This document shows positions 44,663 through 54,068 of a DNA stretch of 60,682 nucleotides, piece by piece (the first letter of the stretch is position 1; each line of letters opens with the position of its first letter). This DNA comes from Akkermansia muciniphila (lineage in GTDB: Bacteria > Verrucomicrobiota > Verrucomicrobiia > Limisphaerales > F1-80-MAGS106). The stretch lies in the NCBI GenBank assembly GCA_945865375.1, contig CAMBEJ010000011.1:1-60682 (forward strand). The letters are read 5' to 3'. Made by a program: the position numbers and the translations under genes. A model generated the notes under the pieces. It worked only from the letters and a program-made list of their open reading frames with translations. It did no database searches and was not told the origin of the DNA.

Positions 44663-44914
44663 ATGTCGAGAATCTGTGTATTAACCGGTACGGGATCTAT
44701 CAAAGGCAACCACATCTGGCGGAGTGGTAAGGCGAAGAAGAAGGGCGGGATCGGAACGCACGTGACAGCGATCACAAAGCGTCGGTTCCTCCCCAACTTG
44801 CAAAGAGTCAAAGCGGTCATCGATGGCGAGGTCCGTTTTGTGCGAGTCACGGCCAAGGCCATCAAGAAAGGCTTGGTCACCAAGGCACCTGTGCGCAACT
44901 GGAAAAAAGCCTGA
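44663..44914 (+). CDS. rpmB: 50S ribosomal protein L28
   Basis: An 83-residue basic protein. MSRICVLTGTGSIKGNHIWR, SGKAKKKGGIGTHVTAITKR, RFLPNLQRVKAVIDGE and VRVTAKAIKKGL are all L28 signatures. It is a structural protein of the large ribosomal subunit. The N-terminal CxxxG zinc-like cysteines seen in some L28s are reduced to one Cys. It is convergent with smpB, 12 bp apart. Confidence 0.96.
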   Translation: MSRICVLTGTGSIKGNHIWRSGKAKKKGGIGTHVTAITKRRFLPNLQRVKAVIDGEVRFVRVTAKAIKKGLVTKAPVRNWKKA

Positions 44915-44926
44915 GCTCTCGCAGGG

Positions 44927-45382
44927 TTACCGGGCTTTGACGAAATGCATCTGAGCCCGTTTGATTTCTCTGTCCGCGTCGCGCTCTTTTAAGTCTGCCC
45001 TGCGGTCCACGTCGTTCTTTCCTTTCCCGACCGCCAGGGCCACTTTGACTTTTCCGTTTTTCCAGTAAAAAGAGAGCGGGAAAAGAGCGTTCCCTTTGAT
45101 CGCCGTGGCTTCGTGGAGCTTGCGTATTTCTGATTTATTCAGGAGGAGACGTCGCGCAGCCTTGGGAGCGTGGTTTTGGCGATTGCCGAAGTTGTATTCG
45201 TCGATGTGGGCGTTATAGAGGAGGACTTGGCCGTTTTCGACGCGCGCGAAGGCGTCGCTGATCTGGCCTTTCCCTGCCCGCAAGGACTTGACCTCCGTCC
45301 CTTTCAGGACAATGCCCGCCTCAAAGGTGTCCAGGATCTGGTAATCCCGGCGGGCTTTGGCGTTCTTTAATATGTCCGACAC
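44927..45382 (-). CDS. smpB: SsrA-binding protein SmpB
   Basis: A 151-residue OB-fold protein that delivers tmRNA to stalled ribosomes. ILKNAKARRDYQILDTFEAG, VLKGTEVKSLRAGKGQISDA, and NHAPKAARRLLLNKSEIRKL with LSFYWKNGKVKVALAVGKGK are typical, ending in the basic tail (ADREIKRAQMHFVKAR). It starts 45 bp after the rpoZ stop, probably in the same transcript. Confidence 0.96.
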   Translation of the reverse strand: MSDILKNAKARRDYQILDTFEAGIVLKGTEVKSLRAGKGQISDAFARVENGQVLLYNAHIDEYNFGNRQNHAPKAARRLLLNKSEIRKLHEATAIKGNALFPLSFYWKNGKVKVALAVGKGKNDVDRRADLKERDADREIKRAQMHFVKAR

Positions 45383-45427
45383 GGGGCCCGTCAGGAAGGG
45401 TCAACACCGAAACCCTTCGTTTGGGAG

Positions 45428-45688
45428 TTAGGGGAAGAGGAACTTGTTTTCCGGTTTGGGAGGAGGCAGGTCCTTGGCGTTTTCGTCAACGATCCAGCCC
45501 AGTTTACCCTCCGCAATCTCCAGGAGCGCGATGTCCGCGGCTCCGAGACCGGCAGTGTCTGCAATGAGGGGACGGCTATGGGACCCCCCCCCACTAGTGA
45601 GCTGGCGGACTCGTTTCGAAACGATGTTCACCAACGTGTTTGGGCTCTTAACCTTCTCCAGTGCTCTTCTGCAATATTCGCTGTTCAA
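45428..45688 (-). CDS. rpoZ: DNA-directed RNA polymerase omega subunit
   Basis: An 86-residue protein, MNSEYCRRALEKVKSPNTLV and NIVSKRVRQLTSGGGSHSRP. This is the omega fold with its conserved RVRQL segment, in the form usual in Verrucomicrobiota. The start codon is TTG (45686-45688). A TATAAC box lies 3 bp upstream of it, so the mRNA may be almost leaderless. Confidence 0.9.
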   Translation of the reverse strand: MNSEYCRRALEKVKSPNTLVNIVSKRVRQLTSGGGSHSRPLIADTAGLGAADIALLEIAEGKLGWIVDENAKDLPPPKPENKFLFP

Positions 45689-45691
45689 AGT

Positions 45692-45697
45692 GTTATA
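45692..45697 (-). promoter_or_regulatory. candidate -10 box (TATAAC) for rpoZ
   Basis: The minus-strand sequence is AAAATATAACACT-TTG, with the TTG start codon 3 bp after TATAAC. No convincing -35 match was found, so the call is weak. Confidence 0.3.
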
Positions 45698-45881
45698 TTT
45701 TGCTCAGAGATCCAAGCAGACGCGGAGGTTAGCGGCCAAGCGCACGTTTGCAATGGAAATCTTGTTATCGTGCAGGGTCCTGGCTTCCCCTCGACATTTT
45801 GTTTTGTGACAAGCTTGATCTTTTTTGGCCAAGCCTCACATTACCCCGCTCGGTTAGGGTTATAGACAGTCAAGTTAAGTT

Positions 45882-47717
45882 ATGCAGCATATACGCAACA
45901 TCGCCATCATCGCCCACGTGGACCACGGCAAAACCACGCTGGTGGATTGTCTTTTGAAGCAATCCGGGACGTTCCGCGCCAACCAACATGAGTCGCAGGA
46001 AGAGCGGCTCATGGACTCGATGGATCTCGAGAAGGAAAAGGGGATCACGATCCGTGCGAAGAACGCCGCGTTCAAATATAAGAATTACCACATCAACATC
46101 GTGGACACGCCCGGGCACGCGGATTTCGGGGGCGAGGTGGAGCGGATCATGAACATGATCGACGGCGTGCTGCTGGTGGTGGATGCCACCGACGGCCCGC
46201 AGGCGCAGACTCGTTTCGTGTTGCGCAAGGCCTTGGAGGCCGGGGCCAAGCCGATCGTGGTCATCAACAAAATCGATCGAGATAACTCGACTCCGAAGAA
46301 GGTTTTGGACCTTGTTTTTGAACTGTTTATGTCGCTCAACGCGACGGACGAACAGTTGGACTTTCCGTTCATCTACTGCTCGGCAAAGGGAGGTTATGCG
46401 AAGGTTGAGCTGGAGCATGTGTCAGGGACCATGGAGCCCCTTTTTGACGCGATCGTGAAACACATCCCACCTCCGCGGGCCAAGGCCGGCGAGGGCTTTC
46501 AGCTGTTGGTGGCCAACCTGGATTACTCGGATTACCTGGGACGGATCGCCTTCGGCAAGATAGTTGAAGGCAAGGTGAAGCTGGGAGACCCAGCGATTTG
46601 TCGGCACGGCCACGGCAGGATCACCAAGGGCAAGATCACAGCGATATTCCACTTTGAAGGCATGAAGCGCATTGAGGTGAAGGAAGCCCATGCCGGGGAC
46701 ATTATCGGGGTAACGGGCTTTGAGGACGTGTTCATCGGGGAGACGATCTGCGATTCGGAACTGCGATCGGGACTGCCCTACATCCCGATTGATCCTCCAA
46801 CGATCCAGATGGAATTCGCGGTGAACGACGGGCCGCTGGCGGGCATGGACGGCAAGTTGGTGACGGCGCGGCATATCTGGGACCGTTTGGTGAAGGAAAC
46901 CCGCACCAATGTCGCGTTGCGCATTGCGCAGACCAGCGATCCAAAAATCTTCGCGGTCTCGGGCCGTGGCGAGATGCAGATCGCGATTTTGGTGGAACAG
47001 ATGCGGCGGGAAGGGCATGAAGTGCTGGTGTCCCGCCCCGAGGTGCTCTGGAAGAAGGATGCCCAGGGGAACTCGCTGGAGCCTATCGAGAAGCTGTTTG
47101 TGGAAGTGCCCAACGACTGTCTTGGGGTGGTGATGGAAAACCTCGCCAAACGCAAGGCCCAGATCACGCACATGAATCATGTGGCCAATACGGTGTCGGT
47201 AGAGGCGCTGGTGCCGATGCGGGGCTTGATCGGGTTCGAGACAGACCTGGTGAACACCACCCGTGGGATGGGAGTGATGAGCCATCTTTTCCATGAGTAT
47301 GGGGAGGACCGCGGGGAGATTGCGGCACGCAAGAACGGATCGCTCGTTTCAATGGACGGGGGTGAGGCTACGCCTTACGCGCTGAACATGGTGCAGGAGC
47401 GGGGACGGTTGATGATCGAGCCTGGCGACATGGTTTACGTGGGCATGATTGTCGGCGAGAACGCGCGCGAGAACGACATCCCTGTCAATCCTGTGAAAGA
47501 AAAGCGCCTGACAAACATGCGCTCGCAGGGCGACGGCAAGGGGATACAGCTCAACTCTCCTCTTAAGCTCAGCCTAGAACGGGCTTTGGAATACATCGAC
47601 GTGGACGAGTATGTGGAAGCTACTCCCAAGAATCTGCGACTCCGCAAAAAGGAGCTGGATGAAACCCGGCGCAAACGCACCGAGAAGTCCCGCGTGATCC
47701 GATTTGTGAGCGAGTAG
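45882..47717 (+). CDS. typA: translational GTPase TypA/BipA
   Basis: A 611-residue ribosome-binding GTPase. G1 is [10 protein letters not shown] (10-19), and [20 protein letters not shown] carries G3. NKIDRDN is G4. The central and C-terminal beta-barrel and EF-G-like domains have [40 protein letters not shown] and the TypA-specific VETTRGxG-type segment [20 protein letters not shown], ending in a basic tail ([15 protein letters not shown]). It helps ribosome assembly and stress adaptation. No clear Shine-Dalgarno precedes the ATG. Confidence 0.97.
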   Translation: MQHIRNIAIIAHVDHGKTTLVDCLLKQSGTFRANQHESQEERLMDSMDLEKEKGITIRAKNAAFKYKNYHINIVDTPGHADFGGEVERIMNMIDGVLLVVDATDGPQAQTRFVLRKALEAGAKPIVVINKIDRDNSTPKKVLDLVFELFMSLNATDEQLDFPFIYCSAKGGYAKVELEHVSGTMEPLFDAIVKHIPPPRAKAGEGFQLLVANLDYSDYLGRIAFGKIVEGKVKLGDPAICRHGHGRITKGKITAIFHFEGMKRIEVKEAHAGDIIGVTGFEDVFIGETICDSELRSGLPYIPIDPPTIQMEFAVNDGPLAGMDGKLVTARHIWDRLVKETRTNVALRIAQTSDPKIFAVSGRGEMQIAILVEQMRREGHEVLVSRPEVLWKKDAQGNSLEPIEKLFVEVPNDCLGVVMENLAKRKAQITHMNHVANTVSVEALVPMRGLIGFETDLVNTTRGMGVMSHLFHEYGEDRGEIAARKNGSLVSMDGGEATPYALNMVQERGRLMIEPGDMVYVGMIVGENARENDIPVNPVKEKRLTNMRSQGDGKGIQLNSPLKLSLERALEYIDVDEYVEATPKNLRLRKKELDETRRKRTEKSRVIRFVSE

Positions 47718-47826
47718 CGCCGGAGATGGCGCGAGGCACTACCAGGAGAGACCGTTCACTCATGAATCTGCCACGGCCAAGCCTGCGCCATCTTCGCTGG
47801 TTCATGGAATGTTTCACGGGCCGGCC

Positions 47827-48660
47827 CTAGTTTTTGAAACTGCTGCGTTCCTTGAGCCAATCGTAATCAGTTTTTGGCGAAGCGGGGAAGGTGCCTCCGG
47901 TGGCTCCCTTTACAGGCGGGCGGATAGTGCCCGTCGGGCCGCCTAGGGTCCATCGATGGGGCTCGGCATGCCCATCGCAATAGGAGAGGTTTGCGGCACT
48001 GTTGTGCGAGGAGGCAGGCAGATTTCCCCAAGTGTATTCCTCGAGGCGGTTCATGAAGAAGCCGTCGTTTATCGTGTCGGGATGTTCGTCCAAAAAAACA
48101 AAAATCGCAGTCGGATTTTGAACGTCGGTCTCTTTGAAAAACTGTCGGTAGAGAGGGTTAAATTGGTTCGTGAGTTCGCCTGGGTTCCCCACCAGCGAGT
48201 TGAGGGACATGCTGCGCAATCGAGGGCCGTTGTCGGCGCGGTCTTTGTCGGAGGGGCACTTGTAAATCGCAGTCGAATTGCCGAGGTAAGTGGAAAGTTT
48301 TCCGGAGGTCAGAAAAGTCGTGTTGGTATTTTCGGAGCTTGCCAGCCAGTCCTGAACGTTATTCACCCAGTTGTCACGACGGGCGATGGTTTCGACTCTC
48401 CCATGGTTGTTGACGTAGGTGTCCAGGTGGTCGTCGGTGTATTGGATCCAGGCGAGAGTGAGCTGCTTGACATTGTTCAAGCAGTGAATTCCTTGAGCCT
48501 TGGCTTTTGCCTTGCCGAGCGCGGGGAGGAGCATGCCCGCCAAGATGGCGATGATGGCGATGACCACCAGGAGCTCGATTAAAGTAAACGCGGATGACTC
48601 ACTTTGGGAGGGGACGATTCCCTGATTTGCATTCAGTGCGATACAAGGTAAAAAGTTCAT
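47827..48660 (-). CDS. type II secretion-like pseudopilin (H-X9-DG family)
   Basis: A 277-residue protein. The prepilin cleavage and methylation motif is [17 protein letters not shown], followed by a hydrophobic helix and [20 protein letters not shown]. The C-terminal [12 protein letters not shown] has the H-X9-DG signature of Verrucomicrobiota and Planctomycetes pseudopilins. It would be cleaved by a prepilin peptidase and form a periplasmic pilus-like fibre or surface coat; many copies per genome are usual. The ATG overlaps the stop of the isomerase gene (ATGA), so translation may be coupled. Confidence 0.9.
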   Translation of the reverse strand: MNFLPCIALNANQGIVPSQSESSAFTLIELLVVIAIIAILAGMLLPALGKAKAKAQGIHCLNNVKQLTLAWIQYTDDHLDTYVNNHGRVETIARRDNWVNNVQDWLASSENTNTTFLTSGKLSTYLGNSTAIYKCPSDKDRADNGPRLRSMSLNSLVGNPGELTNQFNPLYRQFFKETDVQNPTAIFVFLDEHPDTINDGFFMNRLEEYTWGNLPASSHNSAANLSYCDGHAEPHRWTLGGPTGTIRPPVKGATGGTFPASPKTDYDWLKERSSFKN

Positions 48661-49481
48661 ACGAGTGTATTGTAGGCGGTCAAGGTTTGTTTCGCCGCAC
48701 CCTCCCCATCACCATGGGATTGGGCTTCGGCGGACAAGTAACCCTGGTAACCGATTGCTTTTAGCGCCTCAATAATGGGTTTGAAGTCCATTTGCCCCCA
48801 GCCTGCAGCGCGCCGGTTGCTGTCCACAAAATGGATATGGCCCACGTGGCGACCCGCTTTCTTGATGGCTTCGGAGGTCGAGACTTCCTCGATGTTGGCG
48901 TGAAACAGGTCCACCAGGAGTCGAACGGCGTCGGTCTCCAAGGATTCAAGCAGGGCAACGCCTTGGTCGATCCGGTTTACGAGGTTTGTTTCGTAGCGGT
49001 TCAAGGGTTCGAAGAACAAGAGAGTTCCGCGAGCTGCGGCCTGGTTCCCCAGCTGATTCAGGGCATCACGCAGCCACTCGAACGCCTGTGGCTTTGAGAC
49101 CGATCCATCGAAGCGGCCCTGCATTGATCCGATGATCGCGGGAGCCCGATAATCGGCGGCGAGCTCGATCAATTCGCTAATGAAAGCGCGCGACTTGATT
49201 CTAATCGATGAGTCGGAGTGAGTGAGTGTGAGTTTGTGCAGCACCCAGCCGGCGCCGGTTCCGAGCGCGGCGAGTCGAAGTCCTGTTTCGTCAAGGATCT
49301 CGATCAGACCAAGATTTTTCAGAAAGCTGGCTGACGGCGCGAACACTTCGATCGCATCAAAGCCCAACGATTTCGCGAGGCGGGCGTTCCGGGGCAAATC
49401 GCCCCAAAACACGAACGGACCGCCGGCGGCTTCAGGAACCAGGGAGAGGGTGACGGAGGAACTGAACGAAGCGGCGGGCAT
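48657..49481 (-). CDS. sugar phosphate isomerase/epimerase-like TIM-barrel protein
   Basis: A 274-residue AP-endonuclease-2/xylose-isomerase-like TIM barrel. [48 protein letters not shown] and [19 protein letters not shown] carry Glu, Asp and His metal-ligand candidates. Families of this kind include hydroxypyruvate isomerase and 3-keto-hexose epimerases. The exact substrate is not clear. It overlaps the pseudopilin by 4 bp. Confidence 0.8.
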   Translation of the reverse strand: MPAASFSSSVTLSLVPEAAGGPFVFWGDLPRNARLAKSLGFDAIEVFAPSASFLKNLGLIEILDETGLRLAALGTGAGWVLHKLTLTHSDSSIRIKSRAFISELIELAADYRAPAIIGSMQGRFDGSVSKPQAFEWLRDALNQLGNQAAARGTLLFFEPLNRYETNLVNRIDQGVALLESLETDAVRLLVDLFHANIEEVSTSEAIKKAGRHVGHIHFVDSNRRAAGWGQMDFKPIIEALKAIGYQGYLSAEAQSHGDGEGAAKQTLTAYNTLV

Positions 49482-49560
49482 AGAGCATCCTGAGTTTTGT
49501 TTGGGGCAAGTTCGGTTCTGCTCTCAGCAGTTCCAATAAGCAATTCCAAGAATGAATCAC

Positions 49561-49890
49561 TCAATCAATGAACGAACAGACATATTCGCAAATACCCGAG
49601 GGCACTTCGATATCGAAACCTGATTTGGCCGAGACCTCAAAAAAGGAAGCTTCACGGTAGAAAGTGAGGTGGTCCTGGCCGTCGATTTTGACAGAGCACT
49701 GGCCGGCGGTAATCTCCATGCGCTCGGCTTTGTCCGTGCCGAAGTGGTATTTTCCGGGATAGATGAGGCCGAGGGTCTTCTTGGATCCGTTGCCGAGGAA
49801 GAGGCTATGGCTGATGACCTTGCCCTCGAAGTAGATGTTGGCCTTGGCGATCGCGGTGACGTTCTCGAATGTGGTTGCGACAGATGACAT
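49561..49890 (-). CDS. ppnP: pyrimidine/purine nucleoside phosphorylase PpnP (DUF1255)
   Basis: A 109-residue cupin-fold phosphorylase that breaks nucleosides with phosphate. From the ATG at 49890 it reads SSVATTFENVTAIAKANIYF and EGKVISHSLFLGNGSKKTLG, then IYPGKYHFGTDKAERMEITA. The FxxxxGxxIxxxxxxGxxxE cupin pattern and the ICEYVCSFID end match E. coli PpnP (YaiE), which has about 95 residues. Longer readings upstream are less likely. Confidence 0.9.
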   Translation of the reverse strand: MSSVATTFENVTAIAKANIYFEGKVISHSLFLGNGSKKTLGLIYPGKYHFGTDKAERMEITAGQCSVKIDGQDHLTFYREASFFEVSAKSGFDIEVPSGICEYVCSFID

Positions 49891-50009
49891 AGTGCAAAGG
49901 TGGAAGAGTCTCGGGTTGAGGCCAGGTTTGTCAAGGCGGCTGGCGCTCCCCCCAGCAGCACTCAAAGGCACTCGGCCGGCTTTGCAAGAACCATAATGGC
50001 CGTTTTTGA

Positions 50010-51281
50010 TCAGATGGCCGCGCCGGCATTTTCCATCAATGGGTCGCCATAGGGAAGATCTTCGGGGAGCGGCACGAAATCTCGAATCCAGCTCCAGAGT
50101 TGGCTGTAATCCTTGATCACGTCTCCGGAGAGACAGTCGGTGATCTGGTTGCCGGCTTCAGGATACCGCGCGATCACATCGCGGAAGGAGAACTTCGGAT
50201 CGTAGAAGGCGTAGACCAGCTTGCGCATGTTTTCGATGCCCTGGTGCAGGGTGGTCCCGTATGCGGCGAAGCGGGCGGGCGAAAGGTCGTTCGCGAGGAG
50301 ACCTTGATGGACGGTTTCAGCGGCCAATTGGCCGCTTTTCAGCGCGAGCAACACGCCGCTGCTGAAGACCGGATCGAGAAAGGCTAGGGCATCACCGAGC
50401 AGACACAGCCCCGGCGCGGAGCAGTAGCGCGAGTGGCGGGAGTATTCGCTGGTGATGAAGTAGTCCCCGGTGGATGCGCCCGTGGCAAGATGATCTTTTA
50501 TCCACTGGTTTTCCTGGACCTCGCGATGAAAAATTAGCCGCGGCTCCTTCATGCCGTCGCGCGTGAGGTATTTTCCCTCGGCAACAACGCCCACACTCAC
50601 CATATCGTTATGCTGCGGGATATGCCAGAACCACCCTTTGTCCTGCACATAAGCGACCGTTGTCGCGCCTTCGTCGATGTCCGGCTCGCGTTTTGAGCCT
50701 TTGTAATAGGTCCATACGGCAATTTTGTTGAGATAAGGGTCGCGCATCCGCCAACCGCGGCGGTTTGACGCGAAAGCTTCTTTGCCTGAGCAATCGAGCG
50801 TGATCGGTGCCTGGACCTCGTAGGTTATGCCAGACTTGTCCATCGCCTCGACACCCACCACGCTCTCGCCATCCATGAGCAACTTAGTCACAGTTGTCTC
50901 CTCACGAACCTCAGCGCCCTTTTCGCGGGCGTTATCGAGCATTATAAGGTCGAATTCCGAGCGCAGAACCTGCCAGGTCTGCGCCACGGTTTCGCGGTCA
51001 TATCGGTTAAAGAAATAAAAGGGCTGGGAGCGCCGCCCATCGGGATGCACAAACGAGACGCTGTATTTTTTTACGAAGTTCGACGCCTTCATTTTTGGGA
51101 TCATCCCGATGCGATAGAGCGGGGCGAAGGTGAAAGGGATGAGGGATTCGCCGATGTGGTAGCGCGGGAATCGCTCACGTTCGAGCACGAGCACGCGGTG
51201 CCCGTATTCGGCGAGGATCGCTGCGGCGCAGGAGCCGGCGGGTCCGCCGCCGATGAGGATCGCATCGTAATGTTGGGACAT
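50010..51281 (-). CDS. FAD-dependent oxidoreductase (halogenase/geranylgeranyl-reductase-like)
   Basis: A 423-residue flavoprotein. The GxGxxG motif is GGGPAG (11-16), with LVLERERFPRYHIGESLIP (32-50), where HIGES is a flavin-binding element of the halogenase family. GWFWHIP (216-222) fits the WxWxIP motif of flavin-dependent halogenases, and GLCLLGDALAFLDPVFSSGV is the second flavin-binding region. The Lys that forms hypohalous acid in true halogenases was not located, so a reductase or hydroxylase is equally likely. No obvious biosynthetic cluster surrounds it. Confidence 0.82.
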   Translation of the reverse strand: MSQHYDAILIGGGPAGSCAAAILAEYGHRVLVLERERFPRYHIGESLIPFTFAPLYRIGMIPKMKASNFVKKYSVSFVHPDGRRSQPFYFFNRYDRETVAQTWQVLRSEFDLIMLDNAREKGAEVREETTVTKLLMDGESVVGVEAMDKSGITYEVQAPITLDCSGKEAFASNRRGWRMRDPYLNKIAVWTYYKGSKREPDIDEGATTVAYVQDKGWFWHIPQHNDMVSVGVVAEGKYLTRDGMKEPRLIFHREVQENQWIKDHLATGASTGDYFITSEYSRHSRYCSAPGLCLLGDALAFLDPVFSSGVLLALKSGQLAAETVHQGLLANDLSPARFAAYGTTLHQGIENMRKLVYAFYDPKFSFRDVIARYPEAGNQITDCLSGDVIKDYSQLWSWIRDFVPLPEDLPYGDPLMENAGAAI

Positions 51282-51496
51282 GTTAATGTTGAGTTATGCC
51301 TTCGGGCGTGATCAATGTGCCGTCTTAATTCGATTTATCGTCATAACACTCACATCGACGAGGACGTCGCCGAGCCTTATGGACCCAGACCGTAATTGAC
51401 AACCAGCAATTTGCAATGGCATTGATCGCGAACTGCGATAGACGATTGTGAGGAGCCACCATTTAGATTTCGCAGCGGTCGGAACCATGGACTCTC
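51282..51496. other. intergenic, nothing recognised
   Basis: The upstream region of the flavoprotein gene. It should hold its promoter but no motif stands out. Confidence 0.35.
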
Positions 51497-51533
51497 GATG
51501 GGAAACGCGAGCACGAAGAGACCGAGATGCGCC
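51497..51533. repeat. R2 flank without hexamer array
   Basis: GGAAACGCGAGCACGAAGAG and ACCGAGATGCGC match the reverse complement of the R2 left flank (with AACGCGAGCACGAA and GAGATGCGCAC). There is no hexamer core beside it. It lies 5 bp before the R4 element's direct repeat. Confidence 0.6.
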
Positions 51534-51545
51534 GCGCCCCTGATC

Positions 51546-51838
51546 AGCAGTTCTCATTTTGCCTTCTGGCGGCACCAAGAACCGGCTAAAGCCCGGACTC
51601 GAAGGCCATGGAGAGGCGTGGTAGGGGTCCGACAGCTTCTCCCAATTGCTCCGAGAACAAAGCTGAAGAGCGGACACTGGCCCTAGGAGGTGGGGTGGGG
51701 ACGGCTCGTCCCCAGGTCCTCTCCGATAGGCAATCGAACTGGGGACGAGCCGTCCCCGCCCCGAAGAGTTTTGCACGACGGTTTGCAGGGTTTGGAGTCC
51801 CGCCTTCAGGCGGCCATGGGCCAAAATGAGAACTGGTG
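51546..51838. repeat. R4 inverted-repeat element, copy b (293 bp)
   Basis: The left end AGCAGTTCTCATTTTG and right end CAAAATGAGAACTG (51822-51835) match the R4 copy at 28292-28421. The direct repeat CCCTGATC lies at 51538-51545 and 51839-51846, directly beside the left end. The inside parts pair with the R4a copy in inverted order (GGCACCAAGAACCGGCTAAA; TTTGGAGTCCCGCCTTCAGG). The longer middle contains a nested palindrome at 51697-51757. Confidence 0.88.
51697..51757. repeat. nested palindrome inside R4b
   Basis: GGGGACGGCTCGTCCCCAG (51697-51715) and CTGGGGACGAGCCGTCCCC (51739-51757) are exact 19-bp inverted repeats. Each arm is nearly palindromic by itself (GGGGACG...CGTCCCC). The 23-bp loop is CTCCGATAGG-like. 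Confidence 0.85.
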
Positions 51839-51981
51839 CCCTGATCAGCAGCGCGTTTGACAACTGAACTCAGTGTGGTTACATCACGAGATGCGGACGA
51901 GTTGTGGAATGGAATTGTTGATGACGCCTGAGAAGCGAGTGCTGGGTGGGCAGAGGAGTTGAAGCCCTCCTGCTTCGTTTT

Positions 51982-53370
51982 ATGGACCTCGAACCCTTGG
52001 AGCCGCCTTTTGCGGCTGATTCACCGTCGGAAAGAACTTTGCCACCACGTTCGATGGACCACCGCGATCTCCGGCGCGATGATTTCTGGCGTCGTATCCC
52101 CGGCTATGCCGAAGTGGATGGCGGCGAGTTTCACACGCACGGTTTTCAGGCGCGGCACACGGTGACCAACGTCCGGCAGTTGCGTGAGACCGTGGGGAAT
52201 CTGGTGCCGGACTCGCTCTACGAGGATGTGGTGGGCGGCCTCAAGAACGCACCGATGGCGCTCCGTATTTCACCCTATTTGCTTAGTTTGATCAATTGGG
52301 AGGAGCCACACAGCGACCCCATCCGCACGCAGTTTCTGCCGCTGGCCTCGGAGCAGGTCCCGAATCATCCGGAGCTCCGCCTTGACTCGCTGCACGAGCA
52401 GAGGGATTCTGCGGTGCCTGGCTTGACGCATCGCTACCCTGATAAGGCGCTCTTCCTGCCGTTGGATTCGTGCCCGGTTTATTGCCGTTTCTGCACACGG
52501 AGCTATGCCATCGGCGGGGACACCGCGATCGTGGAGAAAGTGAAGCTCTCCGCCCGCATCCAGCGTTGGGATGACGCGTTCGCCTACATTGCGTCGAGGC
52601 CCGAGCTTGAGGACATCGTCATCAGCGGGGGTGACACCTACAATTTAAAAGCCGAACAAATCCAAATGATCGGGGAGCGGTTGTTGGGCCTGCCGAACAT
52701 TCGTCGCATTCGGTATGCGACGAAAGGCCTCGCGGTCTTGCCGCAGAAGATTTTGACCGACACGGACTGGGTGGACGCCCTGACGCGAGTGGCCGAGCTC
52801 GGTCGCAGACTTCATAAGGACGTGGTGATGCACACGCACTTCAATCACCCTAACGAAATCACGGGAACCACTCAGGACGCGATGGATCGTCTGACCGAAC
52901 GCGGCGTCACGGTTCGTTGCCAGACAGTGTTGCAGAGCGGCGTGAACGACGATCCGGCGACGATGCAGCGGCTCGTCCGGCGGCTGGGCTTCATCAACAT
53001 CCATCCCTATTACGTTTATTTCCACGACATGGTGCCTGGCGTCGAGGATTTGCGGACTTCGCTCGCGACCGGATTGAACATTGAGAAACATGTGCGGGGT
53101 CACACCGCCGGGTTCAACACGCCTTCCTTTGTGGTGGACACCATGGGCGGCGGGGGCAAGCGTGACGGACATTCCTACGAGCATTACAATCGGGAGACAG
53201 GCATCGCTGTGTTCACAAGCCCAAGCGTGAAGCCAGGCGCCCACTTTCTTTACTTCGACCCGCTGCGCACGCTGGATGAAGAACAGCAGCGCCGTTGGCA
53301 GGTCGCGAGCGAGCGGCACCGGATGATTGACGACGCGCTGGATTCAGCACGGCAGCCAACACGTCGGTGA
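51982..53370 (+). CDS. lysine 2,3-aminomutase family (KamA-like) radical SAM enzyme
   Basis: A 462-residue protein from the ATG at 51982 (a GTG at 51946 would add 12 residues). The [4Fe-4S]-SAM motif CPVYCRFCTRSY and the PLP-binding-type surroundings are typical of KamA. Others are DRIPHKYPDK-like GLTHRYPDKALFLPLDSC, DIVISGGDTYNL, VVMHTHFNHPNEI and the C-terminal HTAGFNTPSFVVDTMGGGGK with the PLP Lys candidate (SFVVDTMGGGGK). It could make beta-lysine from lysine or act on another amino acid. No beta-lysine acetyltransferase is adjacent. It precedes a DUF5069 gene by 91 bp. Confidence 0.88.
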   Translation: MDLEPLEPPFAADSPSERTLPPRSMDHRDLRRDDFWRRIPGYAEVDGGEFHTHGFQARHTVTNVRQLRETVGNLVPDSLYEDVVGGLKNAPMALRISPYLLSLINWEEPHSDPIRTQFLPLASEQVPNHPELRLDSLHEQRDSAVPGLTHRYPDKALFLPLDSCPVYCRFCTRSYAIGGDTAIVEKVKLSARIQRWDDAFAYIASRPELEDIVISGGDTYNLKAEQIQMIGERLLGLPNIRRIRYATKGLAVLPQKILTDTDWVDALTRVAELGRRLHKDVVMHTHFNHPNEITGTTQDAMDRLTERGVTVRCQTVLQSGVNDDPATMQRLVRRLGFINIHPYYVYFHDMVPGVEDLRTSLATGLNIEKHVRGHTAGFNTPSFVVDTMGGGGKRDGHSYEHYNRETGIAVFTSPSVKPGAHFLYFDPLRTLDEEQQRRWQVASERHRMIDDALDSARQPTRR

Positions 53371-53461
53371 GGCCTAATCGAGAATTATCTTTGAGGCTTG
53401 TGCAAACAGGCAGAGACCGTTTTTCACACAGCATCCGAACCCTTAATAGGCACCAAAAACC

Positions 53462-53926
53462 ATGGCTAAAACCACCCCCATCCCCGCCCCTGACCTCACT
53501 CAACGTCCACCCCGCAGCCCGCGCAGCCGTCTCGGCGGTTATGTGCTCCTGCCGCGCCTGCTCGACAAAGGCCGCGCCACTCTTGTGGGCAAGAATGGGG
53601 AGTATCACTACAACTGCCCTCTGGATCAACACATCCTCAAGTTTGCGGGTATCGACGCAAAGAAGCTGCTCGCGGAGCTGAAGAAAGGCAAAGGGGATGG
53701 CGAAATTCTCGACTGGGTCACGTCTCAATCAAAGCCCATCCGCAGCCCGTGGGAAATCCAGCAATGGAGCGACTATCACGACCGGCGCGGCCCTGACAGC
53801 GACGCGGAAACTCTGCAATTCTTCGTTGGATACACGAGCAAGCTTTCCCTGACCCGGGAGGACATCAAAACGTGGGCCGACCTTCTTGATCTGGATGACC
53901 ACGTGAGTTTTGGAGGGAAGGCCTGA
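53462..53926 (+). CDS. DUF5069 protein
   Basis: A 154-residue soluble protein, probably cytoplasmic. PDLTQRPPRSPRSRLGGYVL, LPRLLDKGRATLVGKNGEYH and YNCPLDQHILKFAGIDAKKL, then ILDWVTSQSKPIRSPWEI, define the DUF5069 family, of unknown function. The gene lies on the same strand as the KamA-like enzyme. Start ATG at 53462 follows a purine-poor stretch; length fits the family. Confidence 0.85.
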   Translation: MAKTTPIPAPDLTQRPPRSPRSRLGGYVLLPRLLDKGRATLVGKNGEYHYNCPLDQHILKFAGIDAKKLLAELKKGKGDGEILDWVTSQSKPIRSPWEIQQWSDYHDRRGPDSDAETLQFFVGYTSKLSLTREDIKTWADLLDLDDHVSFGGKA

Positions 53927-53973
53927 TCGACGCTGCACTGCGTATTCACCAACCGACAGCTTGCGGATGTCCT

Positions 53974-54068
53974 CCGATGGAGTGCGCATCTCAGATTGTT
54001 CGTGCTCGCGTTTCCTACGCGTAATCGTAATCGTAATCGTCATCCCATGAACCGCCGATTCAACCACA
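53974..54068. repeat. R2 repeat, copy b (CGTAAT core)
   Basis: Left flank CGCATCTCAGATTGTTCGTG, CTCGCGTTTCCTAC, then CGTAATCGTAATCGTAATCG and right flank TCATCCCATGAACCGCCGAT, TCAACCACAAATG. Same orientation as the copy at 30793-30887. Confidence 0.88.
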
